DNA of 64,000 bases from Nitrospirota bacterium (lineage in GTDB: Bacteria; Nitrospirota; Nitrospiria; SBBL01; JAADHI01). Positions 9,051-18,620 of the stretch are shown one piece after another. The DNA is taken from assembly GCA_029261165.1 (NCBI GenBank), contig JAJDBV010000042.1, positions 1-64,000 of the forward strand. The letters are read 5' to 3'. How positions within the stretch are numbered: position 1 is the first letter of the stretch; every line of letters begins with the position of its first letter. A model generated the notes under the pieces. It was not told where the DNA came from. It worked only from the letters and a program-made list of their open reading frames with translations, and searched no databases. A program made the translations under genes and the position numbers.

Positions 9051-10505
9051 ATGGGAAAAATCTTAGTCGTTGATAATGAAACGAGTATGCGGGAATTCCT
9101 GGCCATTGTCCTGGGCAAGGAAGGATATTCTGTTTCTACGGCAGAAGACGGTAATCAAGCACTAAAAACCCTGGAGAAGGATGCCTTCGACCTGGTCCTC
9201 ACAGATATCAGAATGCCGAAAATGAGTGGCCTGGAACTCCTTAAAGCACTAAAAGTCGTCTCACCTGAAACAATTACCGTCATGATGACAGCCTATGCCT
9301 CAACTGAAACCGCAATCGAAGCGATGAAGGAGGGTGCTTACGACTACCTGACAAAACCGTTCCAGGTTGACGAAGTCAAGCTGATTATCAAAAATGCCTT
9401 GGAACGAAAAAAGCTTAAAAAGGAAAATACCCAGCTTCGGCGCGAGTTGAAAGGTCAATCGAGCTTCACGCAGATCATCGGAAAAAGTGAAAGAATGATG
9501 AAGGTTCTCGATCTGGTCATGAAGGTCGCCGACAGTAAAAGTAATGTCCTGATCTATGGCGAATCCGGAACGGGGAAGGAGTTGATTGCGCGGGCCATTC
9601 ATTACAACAGCGGGAGACAACATGCTCCATTTGTTCCTGTCAATTGCAGTGCCCTTCCTGAAACACTCTTAGAGAGTGAACTCTTCGGACATATGAAAGG
9701 GTCTTTTACCGGTGCCATCAGCAATAAGGAAGGGCTCTTTGAAATCGCCCACGAGGGGAGCATCTTTCTTGATGAAATTGGGGAAACCTCCTTATCGATC
9801 CAGGTAAAACTATTACGTGTGATTCAGGAAAAAGAATTTCGACGGGTTGGTGGGAGCAAAGACGTCAAGGTTGATGTTAGAATTATTGCCGCGACAAATA
9901 AAAAGCTCGAAAAGCTGGTCGAAGAGGGTCGGTTTCGCGAAGATCTTTATTATCGTCTTGATGTGATCCCCATCGTTCTGCCTCCCTTACGGGAGCGCCC
10001 TGAGGATATCCCGCTCCTGGTTGACTTTTTTCTCCAAAAGTTCAACCAAAGCATGGGAAAAGAGATTAAGAGAGTCGAGGCGGAGGCAATGCGACTCCTA
10101 GTCAATCAGGAGTGGAAAGGGAATGTCCGAGAGCTTGAAAATGTCATTGAACGAACTGTCGCCCTGTCGTCCAATACCATCCTAACAACCGAAGACTTCA
10201 GCAGTTGCTTCCTGAAACCCTCTCATTCAATTCCGATCCCGGCATCGATCCCTCAGGAGGGACTTGACCTGGAAGACTTGATCGACAAGGTTGAAAAAGA
10301 GCTCCTCTTAAAAGCACTGAAGGAAACACATTGGGTGAAAAAAGAGGCGGCAAAACTTCTCCACATCAATTTCCGTTCCTTTCGCTATCGACTGGACAAG
10401 CACGGCATCAAACGAAAGAGAGGCGAGGCAGAGACAGTCGACCCGGAAGATTCAGAAGGCCCAATGGAACAGGAAGAATACCCGGCATACCCGGCATTTG
10501 ATTGA
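9051..10505 (+). CDS. pilR: PilR-type sigma-54-dependent response regulator
   Basis: 484 aa in three domains. The receiver (1-120) has phospho-acceptor Asp52 in LTDIRMP. The AAA+ domain (about 145-380) carries Walker A GESGTGKE, a GSFTGA variant of the sigma-54-contacting GAFTGA loop, and the RLDVIPIVLPPLRER segment. A Fis-type helix-turn-helix lies near 435-460 (KEAAKLLHINFRSFRYRL). The protein ends in an acidic tail. It should activate sigma-54 promoters when phosphorylated by the adjacent PilS-type kinase. The targets are not visible here. The ATG at 9051 has only a weak upstream purine stretch. Confidence 0.9.
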   Translation: MGKILVVDNETSMREFLAIVLGKEGYSVSTAEDGNQALKTLEKDAFDLVLTDIRMPKMSGLELLKALKVVSPETITVMMTAYASTETAIEAMKEGAYDYLTKPFQVDEVKLIIKNALERKKLKKENTQLRRELKGQSSFTQIIGKSERMMKVLDLVMKVADSKSNVLIYGESGTGKELIARAIHYNSGRQHAPFVPVNCSALPETLLESELFGHMKGSFTGAISNKEGLFEIAHEGSIFLDEIGETSLSIQVKLLRVIQEKEFRRVGGSKDVKVDVRIIAATNKKLEKLVEEGRFREDLYYRLDVIPIVLPPLRERPEDIPLLVDFFLQKFNQSMGKEIKRVEAEAMRLLVNQEWKGNVRELENVIERTVALSSNTILTTEDFSSCFLKPSHSIPIPASIPQEGLDLEDLIDKVEKELLLKALKETHWVKKEAAKLLHINFRSFRYRLDKHGIKRKRGEAETVDPEDSEGPMEQEEYPAYPAFD

Positions 10506-10548
10506 CCCGTGTTGATGTCACCCCTCAAAAGAAGTGTTACCATGCCGC

Positions 10549-11439
10549 ATGACTAGATTTTCCATAAAGGCGCCTGCCAAGATTAACCTCTACCTCAAAG
10601 TTTTAAATAAGCGCAAAGATGGCTATCATAACCTCCTTTCTCTGATGCAGATGGTCGGACTCTATGATCATCTCACCTTTGAGGAAGCACCCTTCGGGAT
10701 CCATCTATGTGTTGAAAATTCCAAACTTCCATCCGACCATAAAAACCTCATCATTCAAGCGGCAGAATCACTCCAAAGAGAAATGACAACAACGCATAAA
10801 GGGGGGAAAGGGGGAGTAAGGATCACTTTGATCAAAAATATCCCGGTTTCCGCAGGCCTGGGAGGAGGAAGCAGTGACGCTGCCGCCACCTTAATCGGCC
10901 TCAATCGCCTCTGGTCACTCCATTGGTCCCGGAAAAAACTGGCAAAAATTGGAGAGCACCTGGGAAGCGACCTCCCCTTCTTCTTTTATGGTCCGACGGC
11001 CTGGGTCACCGGAAGAGGAGAGGAAGTCGAAAAGGTGAATGCCGTCTTTAATGGGTGGGCGGTTCTGGTCAATCCGAACATACCGGTTTCAACCGCAGAA
11101 GTTTTTAAAGACTTCTCAAAGACATTCGTGTTGACAAATAAGAAGTCAACTATTAGAATTGGAAATCTGAGTGGCCAAAAACCAGCAATAGAGGAAGTAT
11201 TTCGTAAGCCTTACAACAACTTAGAAAAAGTCACCTTAAAAAAACTTCCGGCATTGCTTGAGATTAAAAAGAAGCTTGAGAGCCTTGGCGGAAAAGAGGT
11301 CTTGATGTCCGGAAGCGGTCCAACCCTCTTTGCCCTTTTTCCAGGTTATGCGTTAGCAAAAAAAGCCGCGGCCTCTTTGAAGGAACAGTCCTCATTGCAG
11401 GTTTGGATGACAAAGGTTTTAAAGCGCTCACCCCTTTAA
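10549..11439 (+). CDS. ispE: 4-diphosphocytidyl-2-C-methyl-D-erythritol kinase
   Basis: 296 aa. IspE phosphorylates CDP-methylerythritol with ATP in the MEP isoprenoid pathway. It is a GHMP kinase. The opening KAPAKINLYL, the ATP loop PVSAGLGGGSSDAAA and the C-terminal MSGSGPTLFALF are all visible. I chose the ATG at 10549 because the protein then starts just before the conserved KAPAKINL. A GTG at 10534 adds five residues and cannot be excluded. A short run rich in Lys and Gly near residues 85-92 is unusual but in frame. tRNA-Gln follows 24 bp downstream. Confidence 0.95.
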   Translation: MTRFSIKAPAKINLYLKVLNKRKDGYHNLLSLMQMVGLYDHLTFEEAPFGIHLCVENSKLPSDHKNLIIQAAESLQREMTTTHKGGKGGVRITLIKNIPVSAGLGGGSSDAAATLIGLNRLWSLHWSRKKLAKIGEHLGSDLPFFFYGPTAWVTGRGEEVEKVNAVFNGWAVLVNPNIPVSTAEVFKDFSKTFVLTNKKSTIRIGNLSGQKPAIEEVFRKPYNNLEKVTLKKLPALLEIKKKLESLGGKEVLMSGSGPTLFALFPGYALAKKAAASLKEQSSLQVWMTKVLKRSPL

Positions 11440-11463
11440 AACAGGTACTTTCTTTGACTTTTT

Positions 11464-11538
11464 TGGGGCGTCGACAAGTGGCAAGTCACGAGATTTTGGA
11501 TCTCGCATTCCCAGGTTCGAACCCTGGCGCCCCAGCCA
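11464..11538 (+). tRNA. tRNA-Gln (TTG anticodon)
   Basis: The cloverleaf folds cleanly. The acceptor stem TGGGGCG pairs with CGCCCCA. The anticodon stem CGAGA/TCTCG holds the loop TTTTGGA, so the anticodon is TTG (Gln). The T arm carries GGTTCGAACC. The discriminator base is G, and CCA is encoded at 11536-11538. A possible promoter inside the end of ispE is TTGCAG (11395-11400), 17 bp, TTTAAA (11418-11423), but cotranscription with ispE is equally possible. Confidence 0.95.
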
Positions 11539-11648
11539 CTTTACTGTTTTGACTCCTTCTCTCGGGATCAAACAGATCATTTGTTATTAGGTTTTTTTGG
11601 TTTTAGTCAGATAAGGCATCGACGAAAGGACCAAGGCCCCGTATGTGG

Positions 11649-12665
11649 TTACAAGCCCGGATTTGTCATCCCGGCATTCACTTCTTGCTTCCCGACTGCG
11701 ATCTGATTCCGGCCGTTCTGCTTGGCTTGGATCAGCCCACCCTCCGCCTCGGAAATAACCTCTTCCCATGAATTTTTTTCAGTCATTCCAAGTTCTTCAG
11801 AACCGATACCGCCGCTGAGGGTGAGGACTCTGAAAGGGCTCTCGCAATTTGGAATCTCAAGTACGACAACACTTCTGATGATACGCCGCGCCAGAACGTC
11901 GGCCTGAGCACTCGCCGTCTCAGGAAGAAGGAGCAGAAAAGCTTTATCCCCGTAGCGGTAGAGCCGGTCCGAATGACGGATTAGCCCTTTTAGATGGCAC
12001 GTCACCTCCCTGAGAGACTTATCTCTCTCTGGCTTCCCGTAGGTATCGTTATATTTCCGAAAGTGGTCCACCTCAAAGAGAACAACCGAATAGGGGCGAT
12101 TATAGCGCACCGTCGTCTCATGCGTGTGCTGTAGGTCAACCTCCATGGCACGGCGATTTCCTATTCCGAGGAGGACATCTTCCAGCGCAAGCTCCTTAAG
12201 CTCATAGTTGGCCTTGTGTAATTCCTCCGTCCGCGAGATCACTGCGCGCTCTATGATCTCGCGCTGTGATTCAATGACATTGAAATGGGCCATGTCCAAA
12301 GCAGACCGGGTCACAAGACCAACGACCTCGCCTTCAGCATTAACCACGGGAAAGTGTCGAATGGTTCTGCTTCGTGCAATAGCGAGCGCCTTAAAAAGGG
12401 TGGCACTTAGATTGAGGACCACGGGGGGTGAGGACATGATTTCGGAGGCATCATTGATCGGTGATTGAGGTTGATCGAGCAGGTCCGCTAAAATAGGGAA
12501 CAAGTCACTTTCCGTGATCACCCCGATCGGCATATTCATTTCTGTCACGATCAGACACGAGCAGTCCTCCTGCCGCATCAAGCGAATCACTTCTTTCAGC
12601 TTTGCCCCAGAACTGACGCAGGTGATCTTCTCTGTCATCAGATGGGTGATTCGAATTTCCTGCAT
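11649..12665 (-). CDS. CBS-pair protein with degenerate GGDEF domain
   Basis: 338 aa from the ATG at 12665, which has AAGGAG 9 nt upstream. Two CBS motifs occupy about residues 3-125. A helical linker (130-160) leads into a GGDEF-family domain (160-325). The signature that should read GGDEF is GDKAF (239-243), and the usual GHxxGD reads GKPERD (210-215). The C-terminal AKQNGRNQI is normal for the family. CBS pairs usually bind adenine nucleotides. The changed catalytic motif predicts loss of diguanylate cyclase activity, so it may be a nucleotide-responsive effector or c-di-GMP/GTP-binding protein. No signal peptide. It is transcribed towards ispE and tRNA-Gln, which lie on the other strand. 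Confidence 0.85.
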   Translation of the reverse strand: MQEIRITHLMTEKITCVSSGAKLKEVIRLMRQEDCSCLIVTEMNMPIGVITESDLFPILADLLDQPQSPINDASEIMSSPPVVLNLSATLFKALAIARSRTIRHFPVVNAEGEVVGLVTRSALDMAHFNVIESQREIIERAVISRTEELHKANYELKELALEDVLLGIGNRRAMEVDLQHTHETTVRYNRPYSVVLFEVDHFRKYNDTYGKPERDKSLREVTCHLKGLIRHSDRLYRYGDKAFLLLLPETASAQADVLARRIIRSVVVLEIPNCESPFRVLTLSGGIGSEELGMTEKNSWEEVISEAEGGLIQAKQNGRNQIAVGKQEVNAGMTNPGL

Positions 12666-12836
12666 TGCCGCTTTCTCCTTCAACACAACTTTCGCCTAAT
12701 AGTATACCCGAAGAATCTAAACTGTGCCGCCTCAAGATGAAAAAATAGGTATTTTTATTTAATGTTTTCGAATGGTTCCAGCGGACCTGGAAGGAGAAAA
12801 AATAACCCAATTCGGAATAAAAAACTGGTCTTGTAT

Positions 12837-13874
12837 TCACTTTTTATGTGTGTTCAGCGGATGAACGGCTTGGCCCTCCAGGAAGGAGGAAAGAAAATTT
12901 ACTGCCCGAGACTCGGCCCAGTACACGGCTTTCCAAGGCCAACTGCCCTGCACAAACCCGACATGCCCTCCACAGGGAAGGATGTCTGCCTCCAGCCATT
13001 TTGATCGAAGGATTCTCTCTCTGGGAAGGCAATCTCCTGGAAGAAAGGGATCATCTTCTGCGTGGATGAGCAAGGTCCGGATCCGAATTTCGGAAAGAAA
13101 TTTTTGTGAACTGTTCTTACTCCAGTAGTCAAGCCCGCTTTTGAATTGATGAATGGGCGCTGTCACTTTATCATCAAATTCAGCAAATGATGTGATCCTC
13201 CGGACTGCATCAGGATCGATCAGGCCCGGATATTTCCTTTCTTTGAGAAGGGCTTTTTCTTTGAGCGTTTTTAAAAAGATCCTCCCATAGATCTGACTGA
13301 CGCCTCGATCGACCCGATGGGCCGCAACCTCCAGGTCAAACGGCACGGAAACTGCCACGGCCGCCTGAACCGCTGGAGGACATGCTTTCCCGTTTTCTCC
13401 AAGCCACTTTAAAAGAACATTTCCCCCCAACGAAAATCCGACAATAAAGAGGGGACTTTCCGGTCGGCGTTGATGCAATCGTCTGACAACCCAATCCAAA
13501 TCACTTGTCTCCCCGGAGTGATAGAATCGTTTCTGGCGGTTGACCTCTCCGGAACAAGATCTGAAATTAAGCGCTACGCCCCGCCAGCCCATCCGGCAAG
13601 CGCTTCGAAACATGCCCAGAATATACTCCGCTCTGGAAGAACCCTCCAGACCATGAAGCAAGAGAACGGTCGGGGACTGATTCAGCTTATTGTTTGAAGA
13701 GGATGGCTCAAGGAAGTCCAGATCGAGGAAATCATCATCCGGCGTCTCCCACCGCTCCCGTTTCAGCGGGAGCCTTGGCGTCTCGCCAAACAGCCTTCGC
13801 CAGACGGTCTGAAGGTGGTGCCCACGGCACCACCACGCCGGCACAAATCCGCAAAGTTCGGAATGATCCTCCAA
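12837..13874 (-). CDS. YheT-family alpha/beta hydrolase
   Basis: 345 aa. It resembles the UPF0017/YheT branch of alpha/beta hydrolases. The N-terminal WWCRGHHLQTVW block, the oxyanion-side LLHGLEGSS and the nucleophile elbow GFSLGGN are visible. A late Asp (HAEDDPFLP) and His (GGHVGFV) complete a plausible catalytic triad. Family members are thought to act on esters, with poorly defined substrates. It is cytoplasmic by sequence. The start is TTG at 13874 with GGGAGAAAGGG upstream. It stands 42 bp downstream of the zinc-ribbon gene on the same strand. Confidence 0.88.
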   Translation of the reverse strand: MEDHSELCGFVPAWWCRGHHLQTVWRRLFGETPRLPLKRERWETPDDDFLDLDFLEPSSSNNKLNQSPTVLLLHGLEGSSRAEYILGMFRSACRMGWRGVALNFRSCSGEVNRQKRFYHSGETSDLDWVVRRLHQRRPESPLFIVGFSLGGNVLLKWLGENGKACPPAVQAAVAVSVPFDLEVAAHRVDRGVSQIYGRIFLKTLKEKALLKERKYPGLIDPDAVRRITSFAEFDDKVTAPIHQFKSGLDYWSKNSSQKFLSEIRIRTLLIHAEDDPFLPGDCLPRERILRSKWLEADILPCGGHVGFVQGSWPWKAVYWAESRAVNFLSSFLEGQAVHPLNTHKK

Positions 13875-13916
13875 TGCCCTTTCTCCCGAATTGGAATGCT
13901 AATCTATAAATGAGGG

Positions 13917-14183
13917 CTATTTATTTTTTTGTTGTCTTGTCGACAGAGGAAGGTTTGGCATCCTTTGGGAGGTCACAACAGCGACCTTCGATGATGTCTT
14001 TTCTGTTTTAGAACCGACAGAACTTCCACATCCCTGGCAAAGATAATCGTAAAGTTCTCCATCCGGCAAGATGAGAAGCAGATGTTCCCAAACCGGCATC
14101 GCCCGGCCGCATTTATTGCAATAGAGGAGGGATGCTCTAAACTGGTCGTATGTCTTCTCCATAAAGCAGCCTTGTCTGGTCAC
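13917..14183 (-). CDS. Small zinc-ribbon protein, unknown function
   Basis: 88 aa. Four cysteines in two CxxC pairs (C22/C25 and C49/C52), each followed by Gly, look like a structural zinc ribbon. The Ser/Lys/Thr-rich tail has no recognisable domain. The GTG start overlaps the thiL stop by 4 bp (GTGA), so it is probably translationally coupled to thiL; an internal ATG at residue 8 is an alternative start. I do not recognise the family. No link to thiamine metabolism can be shown beyond operon position. Confidence 0.7.
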   Translation of the reverse strand: MTRQGCFMEKTYDQFRASLLYCNKCGRAMPVWEHLLLILPDGELYDYLCQGCGSSVGSKTEKTSSKVAVVTSQRMPNLPLSTRQQKNK

Positions 14184-15178
14184 CCTCCGCTTTGTTTAAA
14201 GTGATCATACCCCTGTGGCCCAATCCGCTGCAACTTCCCGTCACTCCTGTAAAAAAGACCCCGTTCTGTAATAGTGCCTATTCTTGTCGCGCGAATCAAT
14301 CTTTCCTGAAGGTGACACTCCAGCTTCCTGATTTTATTTTGAGGAACAGAGAACAGTAACTCATAATCTTCGCCACCATGGATTGCATACTCCACTGCAT
14401 TCCCCCCCGACTGTATTGCATAACGCCTGAGCGAAGGAGTCGTCGGGATCGTATTCAAGTCGAGTTCTGCCCCCACACCACTCTCTTCCGCCAGGTGATT
14501 CAGATCAGGAGCAAGACCGTCAGAGAGATCGATCATTGCTGAAGCGATCGCCTGCTTCGCCAAAAGCCTCCCCTCCCTCCAGCGGGCCTTCGGAGCCTGA
14601 TAACGGCGCACCAATTGCGGAAACAGTTTCGGAGAGATCCCCTTCTTGAGTATTTCCAGGCCAGCCGCAGCACCCCCCAATGTCCCGGTGACATAAAGGG
14701 CATCTCCCACCTTTGCCCCACTCCGCTTCACCACTTCTTTCCTCGGGACCTCGCCGACCATCGTCAGGGAGATAAAGAAAGGCCCCTTCGAGAAAGCGGT
14801 ATTCCCTCCGATGAGTTCTATTTCTGATTCTCTCGCCCCTTTCTTAATCCCCCGGTAAAGCCAATCCAGATCACTGACATCAACACGTTTGTTCAAACCC
14901 AGGGAGATGAGAAAATAACGAGGAACGCCGCCCATTGCCGCGACATCACTGACATTGACCGAAACTGCCTTATATCCGATCTGATAAAAACTTGAAAATG
15001 AGAGATCAAAATGGACGCTTTCAAGTAAAATATCGGTCGTTAAGAGGGTATAGGTATTCCTAGAGGAGAAAATGGCGGCCGTATCATCACCGATACCAAT
15101 AGGAACATTGTTGGGGAGGGGGAACTTTTTTCTGATTCTTCGGATGAAACCAAACTCACCGATCTCTTGAAGGTCCAT
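14180..15178 (-). CDS. thiL: Thiamine-monophosphate kinase
   Basis: 332 aa. ThiL phosphorylates thiamine monophosphate to the pyrophosphate cofactor using ATP. It belongs to the PurM/AIR synthase fold. Diagnostic segments are the opening GEFGFIRRI, the metal-binding IGIGDDTA, the SVNVSDVAAMGG block, and a later MIDLSDGLAPDL. The closing YELLF region is also typical. The ATG is 12 bp after the lon stop codon, so the order lon, thiL, zinc-ribbon, YheT is likely one transcript. No TPP riboswitch was seen upstream. Confidence 0.95.
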   Translation of the reverse strand: MDLQEIGEFGFIRRIRKKFPLPNNVPIGIGDDTAAIFSSRNTYTLLTTDILLESVHFDLSFSSFYQIGYKAVSVNVSDVAAMGGVPRYFLISLGLNKRVDVSDLDWLYRGIKKGARESEIELIGGNTAFSKGPFFISLTMVGEVPRKEVVKRSGAKVGDALYVTGTLGGAAAGLEILKKGISPKLFPQLVRRYQAPKARWREGRLLAKQAIASAMIDLSDGLAPDLNHLAEESGVGAELDLNTIPTTPSLRRYAIQSGGNAVEYAIHGGEDYELLFSVPQNKIRKLECHLQERLIRATRIGTITERGLFYRSDGKLQRIGPQGYDHFKQSGG

Positions 15179-15190
15179 CCCGATAAGCCG

Positions 15191-17578
15191 CTATTTTTTC
15201 TTCCTGGGTTTTGTTTTTTTTGAGGCAGGACTGCCGCGCAATGCTGTTTTCAGGACGGTATCCATGTGGTCTGCAAAAACAAATTTGAGCCCGCGCTGGA
15301 GATGGATGGGAACCTCATCAATGTCTTTTTCATTTCGCTTTGGAAGGATAATCGTCTTTATCCCGGCCCGCTTTGCCGCAAGGATCTTCTCCTTCAATCC
15401 GCCCACCGGAAGAATCCGACCTCGGAGGGTCACCTCGCCCGTCATCGAAACCTCATGCCGGAGCGGTCTTCCAGTAAAAACTGAAGCAAGGGCACTGGCC
15501 ATCGTGATCCCGGCGGAGGGGCCGTCTTTCGGAATGGCACCCGAAGGAACATGGATATGAATATCATTTTCTGAGAAAGTATCGGCATTGATCCGGAGCG
15601 TTTTTTCTTTAGATCGAATATAGGAGAGGGCGGCCTGAGCCGATTCTTTCATCACATCTCCGAGAGAGCCGGTGAGGGTCAGCCCACCCTTCCCTTTCAT
15701 CATCGTTGCTTCAACGCGGATGATGTCCCCGCCGGTCGGGGTCCAAGCCATGCCGGTTGCGAGTCCGACTTCATCCTTCTCCTGTTCCGCTTCAGGAATA
15801 AACTTGGGAATACCGAGAAAACGATGGACATTGGTCGGCGAAACCATGAAACGTTTCTTTTCTCCCTCAGCCATGCGGCGGGCGATTTTTCTGAGGATAC
15901 GGGCCACTTCCCGCTCTAATTGGCGAACACCGGCCTCGCGTGTATATTGTGATACAGTATGTGCTATGGCGGCATCACTAAATTTGACCTTCTTAGGCGG
16001 TGTGCCATGGTCAGTGATTTGTCGGGGAATGATAAAGTTTCGCGCAATGCCAACCTTTTCTTCTGTGGTATAACCGGCAATATTAATGATCTCCATACGG
16101 TCACGCAAAGGGGCCGGAATGGGATCGATCTGATTCGCCGTCGTGATAAACATGACCTTGGAAAGATCAAAAGGGACCCCGAGGTAATGATCTGAAAAGC
16201 CATTGTTCTGTTCCGGGTCCAGAACCTCCAGTAAGGCGGAGGAAGGGTCTCCACGGAAATCCATCCCAATTTTGTCAATCTCATCCATCATAAAGACCGG
16301 GTTACTCGTGCCGGCCTGCTTCATCCCCTGGATGATACGACCCGGCAACGATCCCACATAGGTCCGGCGGTGTCCTCGAATTTCTGCCTCGTCCCGAATC
16401 CCCCCCAGGGAAACCCTGACAAATTCCCGTCCAAGAGAACGCGCGATTGATTTTCCAAGCGAGGTCTTTCCCACACCGGGAGGCCCGACAAAACAGAGGA
16501 CCGGCCCTTTCGTTTTCTCATTCAGCTTTCGGACGGCAAGATATTCGAGGATCCGCTCTTTCACTTTTTCCAGATCGTAATGATCTTCATCCAGGACCTT
16601 TTTTGCGGAAATTGTGTCAAGATTGTCCTTGGTCGCAGTACTCCAGGGAAGTTCGACCATCCACTCGAGATAGGTTCGGACTGTGGAAGCCTCCGCCGAA
16701 TCAGGATGCATCCGCTCTAGGCGTTTGAGCTGTTTTTCCGCCTCCTTGGACACCTTTTCCGGCATCTTCGCCTCGGAAATCTTGGTGCGAAATTCCTGAA
16801 CCTCTTCCGCCCGCTCATCCGTTTCGCCCAGCTCCTTCTGGATCGCCTTTAATTGCTCTCGCAGGAAGTACTCTCTCTGGGTCTTGTCCATCTCTCCCTT
16901 GGCTTCTGTCTGAATCTTTTGCTGCATCGAAAGGACATCCAGTTCTTTTGTCAGAATGTCACTCACCTTACGAAGTCGCTGAACAGGGTCGAGCGTTTCC
17001 AAAACCTCCTGAGCGAGGGGAACTTTCAGCCCCAAATTCGAGACGACCAGGTCGGATAAACGCCCGGGATCCTCAAGGTTCTCAATCAGGGAAATCACAT
17101 CGGGAACCAGTAACTTTCCAAAAGCGATCGTCTTTTCCACCTGTTCCTTGACCATCCGGGTTGCCGCTTCCACCTCGAGAGAGGGTTTCATCTTCTTTCG
17201 TTCGACGACTTTCTTGATTTTAACCTGATAAAACGGGTCAAGACTGACAAACGATTCAATTTTAGCCTTCGCAAGGCCCTGGACCAAAATCTTCACCCTT
17301 CCGTCCGAGAGTTTCAGCATCCGAACAATCGTGCCGACCGTTCCCATCGAATAAATTTCTTCTGGTTGTGGAATCTCGACTTCCAGTAATTTTTGAGCGG
17401 CAAGGAAGACCATCTTGTTTCCAGAAACCGCCTTCTCTATCGCCTTAATAGAGGCCTTCCTCCCGACAAAAAGCGGAAGGACCATATGAGGGAAGACGAC
17501 GATATCCCTTACTGGGAGAAGCGGGAGCTTCTTGGGAATTTCAATTTCTTTTGCTTCTTGACCAATCGATCCAGACAA
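15191..17578 (-). CDS. lon: ATP-dependent Lon protease
   Basis: 795 aa, standard length. Lon is a homo-hexameric cytoplasmic AAA+ serine protease that degrades misfolded and regulatory proteins. The N-terminal substrate-binding domain begins at KKLPLLPVRDIVVFP. A coiled-coil-rich middle follows, then Walker A GPPGVGKTS. The C-terminal Ser/Lys dyad is visible in PKDGPSAGITM and GGLKEKILAAKR. The tail is short and very basic. The start is TTG at 17578, well supported by AAGGAG at 6-nt spacing. It lies 16 bp downstream of galU. Confidence 0.97.
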   Translation of the reverse strand: MSGSIGQEAKEIEIPKKLPLLPVRDIVVFPHMVLPLFVGRKASIKAIEKAVSGNKMVFLAAQKLLEVEIPQPEEIYSMGTVGTIVRMLKLSDGRVKILVQGLAKAKIESFVSLDPFYQVKIKKVVERKKMKPSLEVEAATRMVKEQVEKTIAFGKLLVPDVISLIENLEDPGRLSDLVVSNLGLKVPLAQEVLETLDPVQRLRKVSDILTKELDVLSMQQKIQTEAKGEMDKTQREYFLREQLKAIQKELGETDERAEEVQEFRTKISEAKMPEKVSKEAEKQLKRLERMHPDSAEASTVRTYLEWMVELPWSTATKDNLDTISAKKVLDEDHYDLEKVKERILEYLAVRKLNEKTKGPVLCFVGPPGVGKTSLGKSIARSLGREFVRVSLGGIRDEAEIRGHRRTYVGSLPGRIIQGMKQAGTSNPVFMMDEIDKIGMDFRGDPSSALLEVLDPEQNNGFSDHYLGVPFDLSKVMFITTANQIDPIPAPLRDRMEIINIAGYTTEEKVGIARNFIIPRQITDHGTPPKKVKFSDAAIAHTVSQYTREAGVRQLEREVARILRKIARRMAEGEKKRFMVSPTNVHRFLGIPKFIPEAEQEKDEVGLATGMAWTPTGGDIIRVEATMMKGKGGLTLTGSLGDVMKESAQAALSYIRSKEKTLRINADTFSENDIHIHVPSGAIPKDGPSAGITMASALASVFTGRPLRHEVSMTGEVTLRGRILPVGGLKEKILAAKRAGIKTIILPKRNEKDIDEVPIHLQRGLKFVFADHMDTVLKTALRGSPASKKTKPRKKK

Positions 17579-17594
17579 ATAAAACTCCTTCCAT

Positions 17595-18467
17595 TTACAA
17601 AGAAAGACTCTTCAAATACGTCTTGAATTCCTCTCCAAGATCTTTGTTTTTTAGACCCATTCTGACAGTCGCCTTAAGAAAACCCAACTTATCTCCGGCA
17701 TCATAACGGTTCCCCTGTATGACATATCCATACATGTTTCGTATTTTTGCCAATTCCTTGAGCGCATCGGTCAGTTGAATCTCATTTCCCTTCCCGGGTA
17801 CCGTTTTTTCAAGAAGCTCAAAGATCTCCGGAATGAGGATGTACCGGCCAATCACGGCAAGGTCTGAAGGAGCCTCCTTCAGTGAGGGCTTTTCAACCAT
17901 ACCATTTATTTTGTAGAGCCCGTCAAGGGCCGACTCAGAATCAAGTATACCATAGTGGTGTACGTCTGATGCAGGAACGCGCTGAACCCCGATGAGGGGT
18001 GCCTGATTCCTTTCGTAAATTTCGGCCATTTGCTGAAGTGCCGAGGTCTGATGATCGATGATGTCATCCCCCAGCAAGACCGCAAAAGGTTCATCCCCGA
18101 TCAGGTTTTTCGCACAAAGAATTGCATGGCCTAAACCACGGGCCTCACTCTGCCGGACATAACAGAAATCCGCCATTTCCGATATTTTCCTGAGATCTTG
18201 GCCGAGAGCTTCCTTTCCCTTCTGCTTGAGGGATTCTTCCAGTTCAAACGAAATATCAAAATGATCCTCAATGGCCCGTTTTCCTCGACCTGTAATAATA
18301 ATGATATGGGTAATCCCGGCAGAAACAGCCTCTTCTACGACGTATTGAATCAAGGGTTTATCGACAAGGGGAAGCATCTCCTTCGGGGAGGCCTTGGTCG
18401 CCGGAAGAAAACGGGTTCCCAGCCCGGCCGCCGGAATGACGGCCTTGGTGATCTGACGTGCCAGCAT
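17595..18467 (-). CDS. galU: UTP-glucose-1-phosphate uridylyltransferase
   Basis: 290 aa from the ATG at 18467, which has GGAGAG 5 nt upstream. A TTG four codons earlier is less likely because it lies inside that site. GalU makes UDP-glucose for surface polysaccharide and trehalose-type pathways. Visible features are the nucleotide-binding PAAGLGTRFLPATKASPKE, the DKPLIQYVVEEA segment, and the LLGDDIID metal site. The chain is typical in length. It is followed closely by lon; no glycan genes adjoin it. Confidence 0.96.
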   Translation of the reverse strand: MLARQITKAVIPAAGLGTRFLPATKASPKEMLPLVDKPLIQYVVEEAVSAGITHIIIITGRGKRAIEDHFDISFELEESLKQKGKEALGQDLRKISEMADFCYVRQSEARGLGHAILCAKNLIGDEPFAVLLGDDIIDHQTSALQQMAEIYERNQAPLIGVQRVPASDVHHYGILDSESALDGLYKINGMVEKPSLKEAPSDLAVIGRYILIPEIFELLEKTVPGKGNEIQLTDALKELAKIRNMYGYVIQGNRYDAGDKLGFLKATVRMGLKNKDLGEEFKTYLKSLSL

Positions 18468-18567
18468 TATTCTCTCCAAAAGTGAAGATTGTATTTAGGT
18501 GGTGGAACAAAGTCAAGCAAACTTCAGGGAAATGGCGCTTTACACAAGATCCGCTCGTGGAATGTCA

Positions 18568-18620
18568 GAGTCTGTCTATGGAATAAAACCGGCTACGACC
18601 CTATCTCTCCGACAGACTCC
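18568..18620. repeat. Short inverted-repeat element, deleted copy
   Basis: GAGTCTGTC (18568-18576) and GACAGACTC (18611-18619) are a perfect 9-bp inverted repeat. The right half, 18592-18620, matches 37743-37771 at 27 of 29 positions by eye. The copy at 37609-37772 has the same ends but about 110 bp more interior. The right end runs into coaE and supplies its last codons and TAG stop. There is no coding capacity. Confidence 0.75.
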
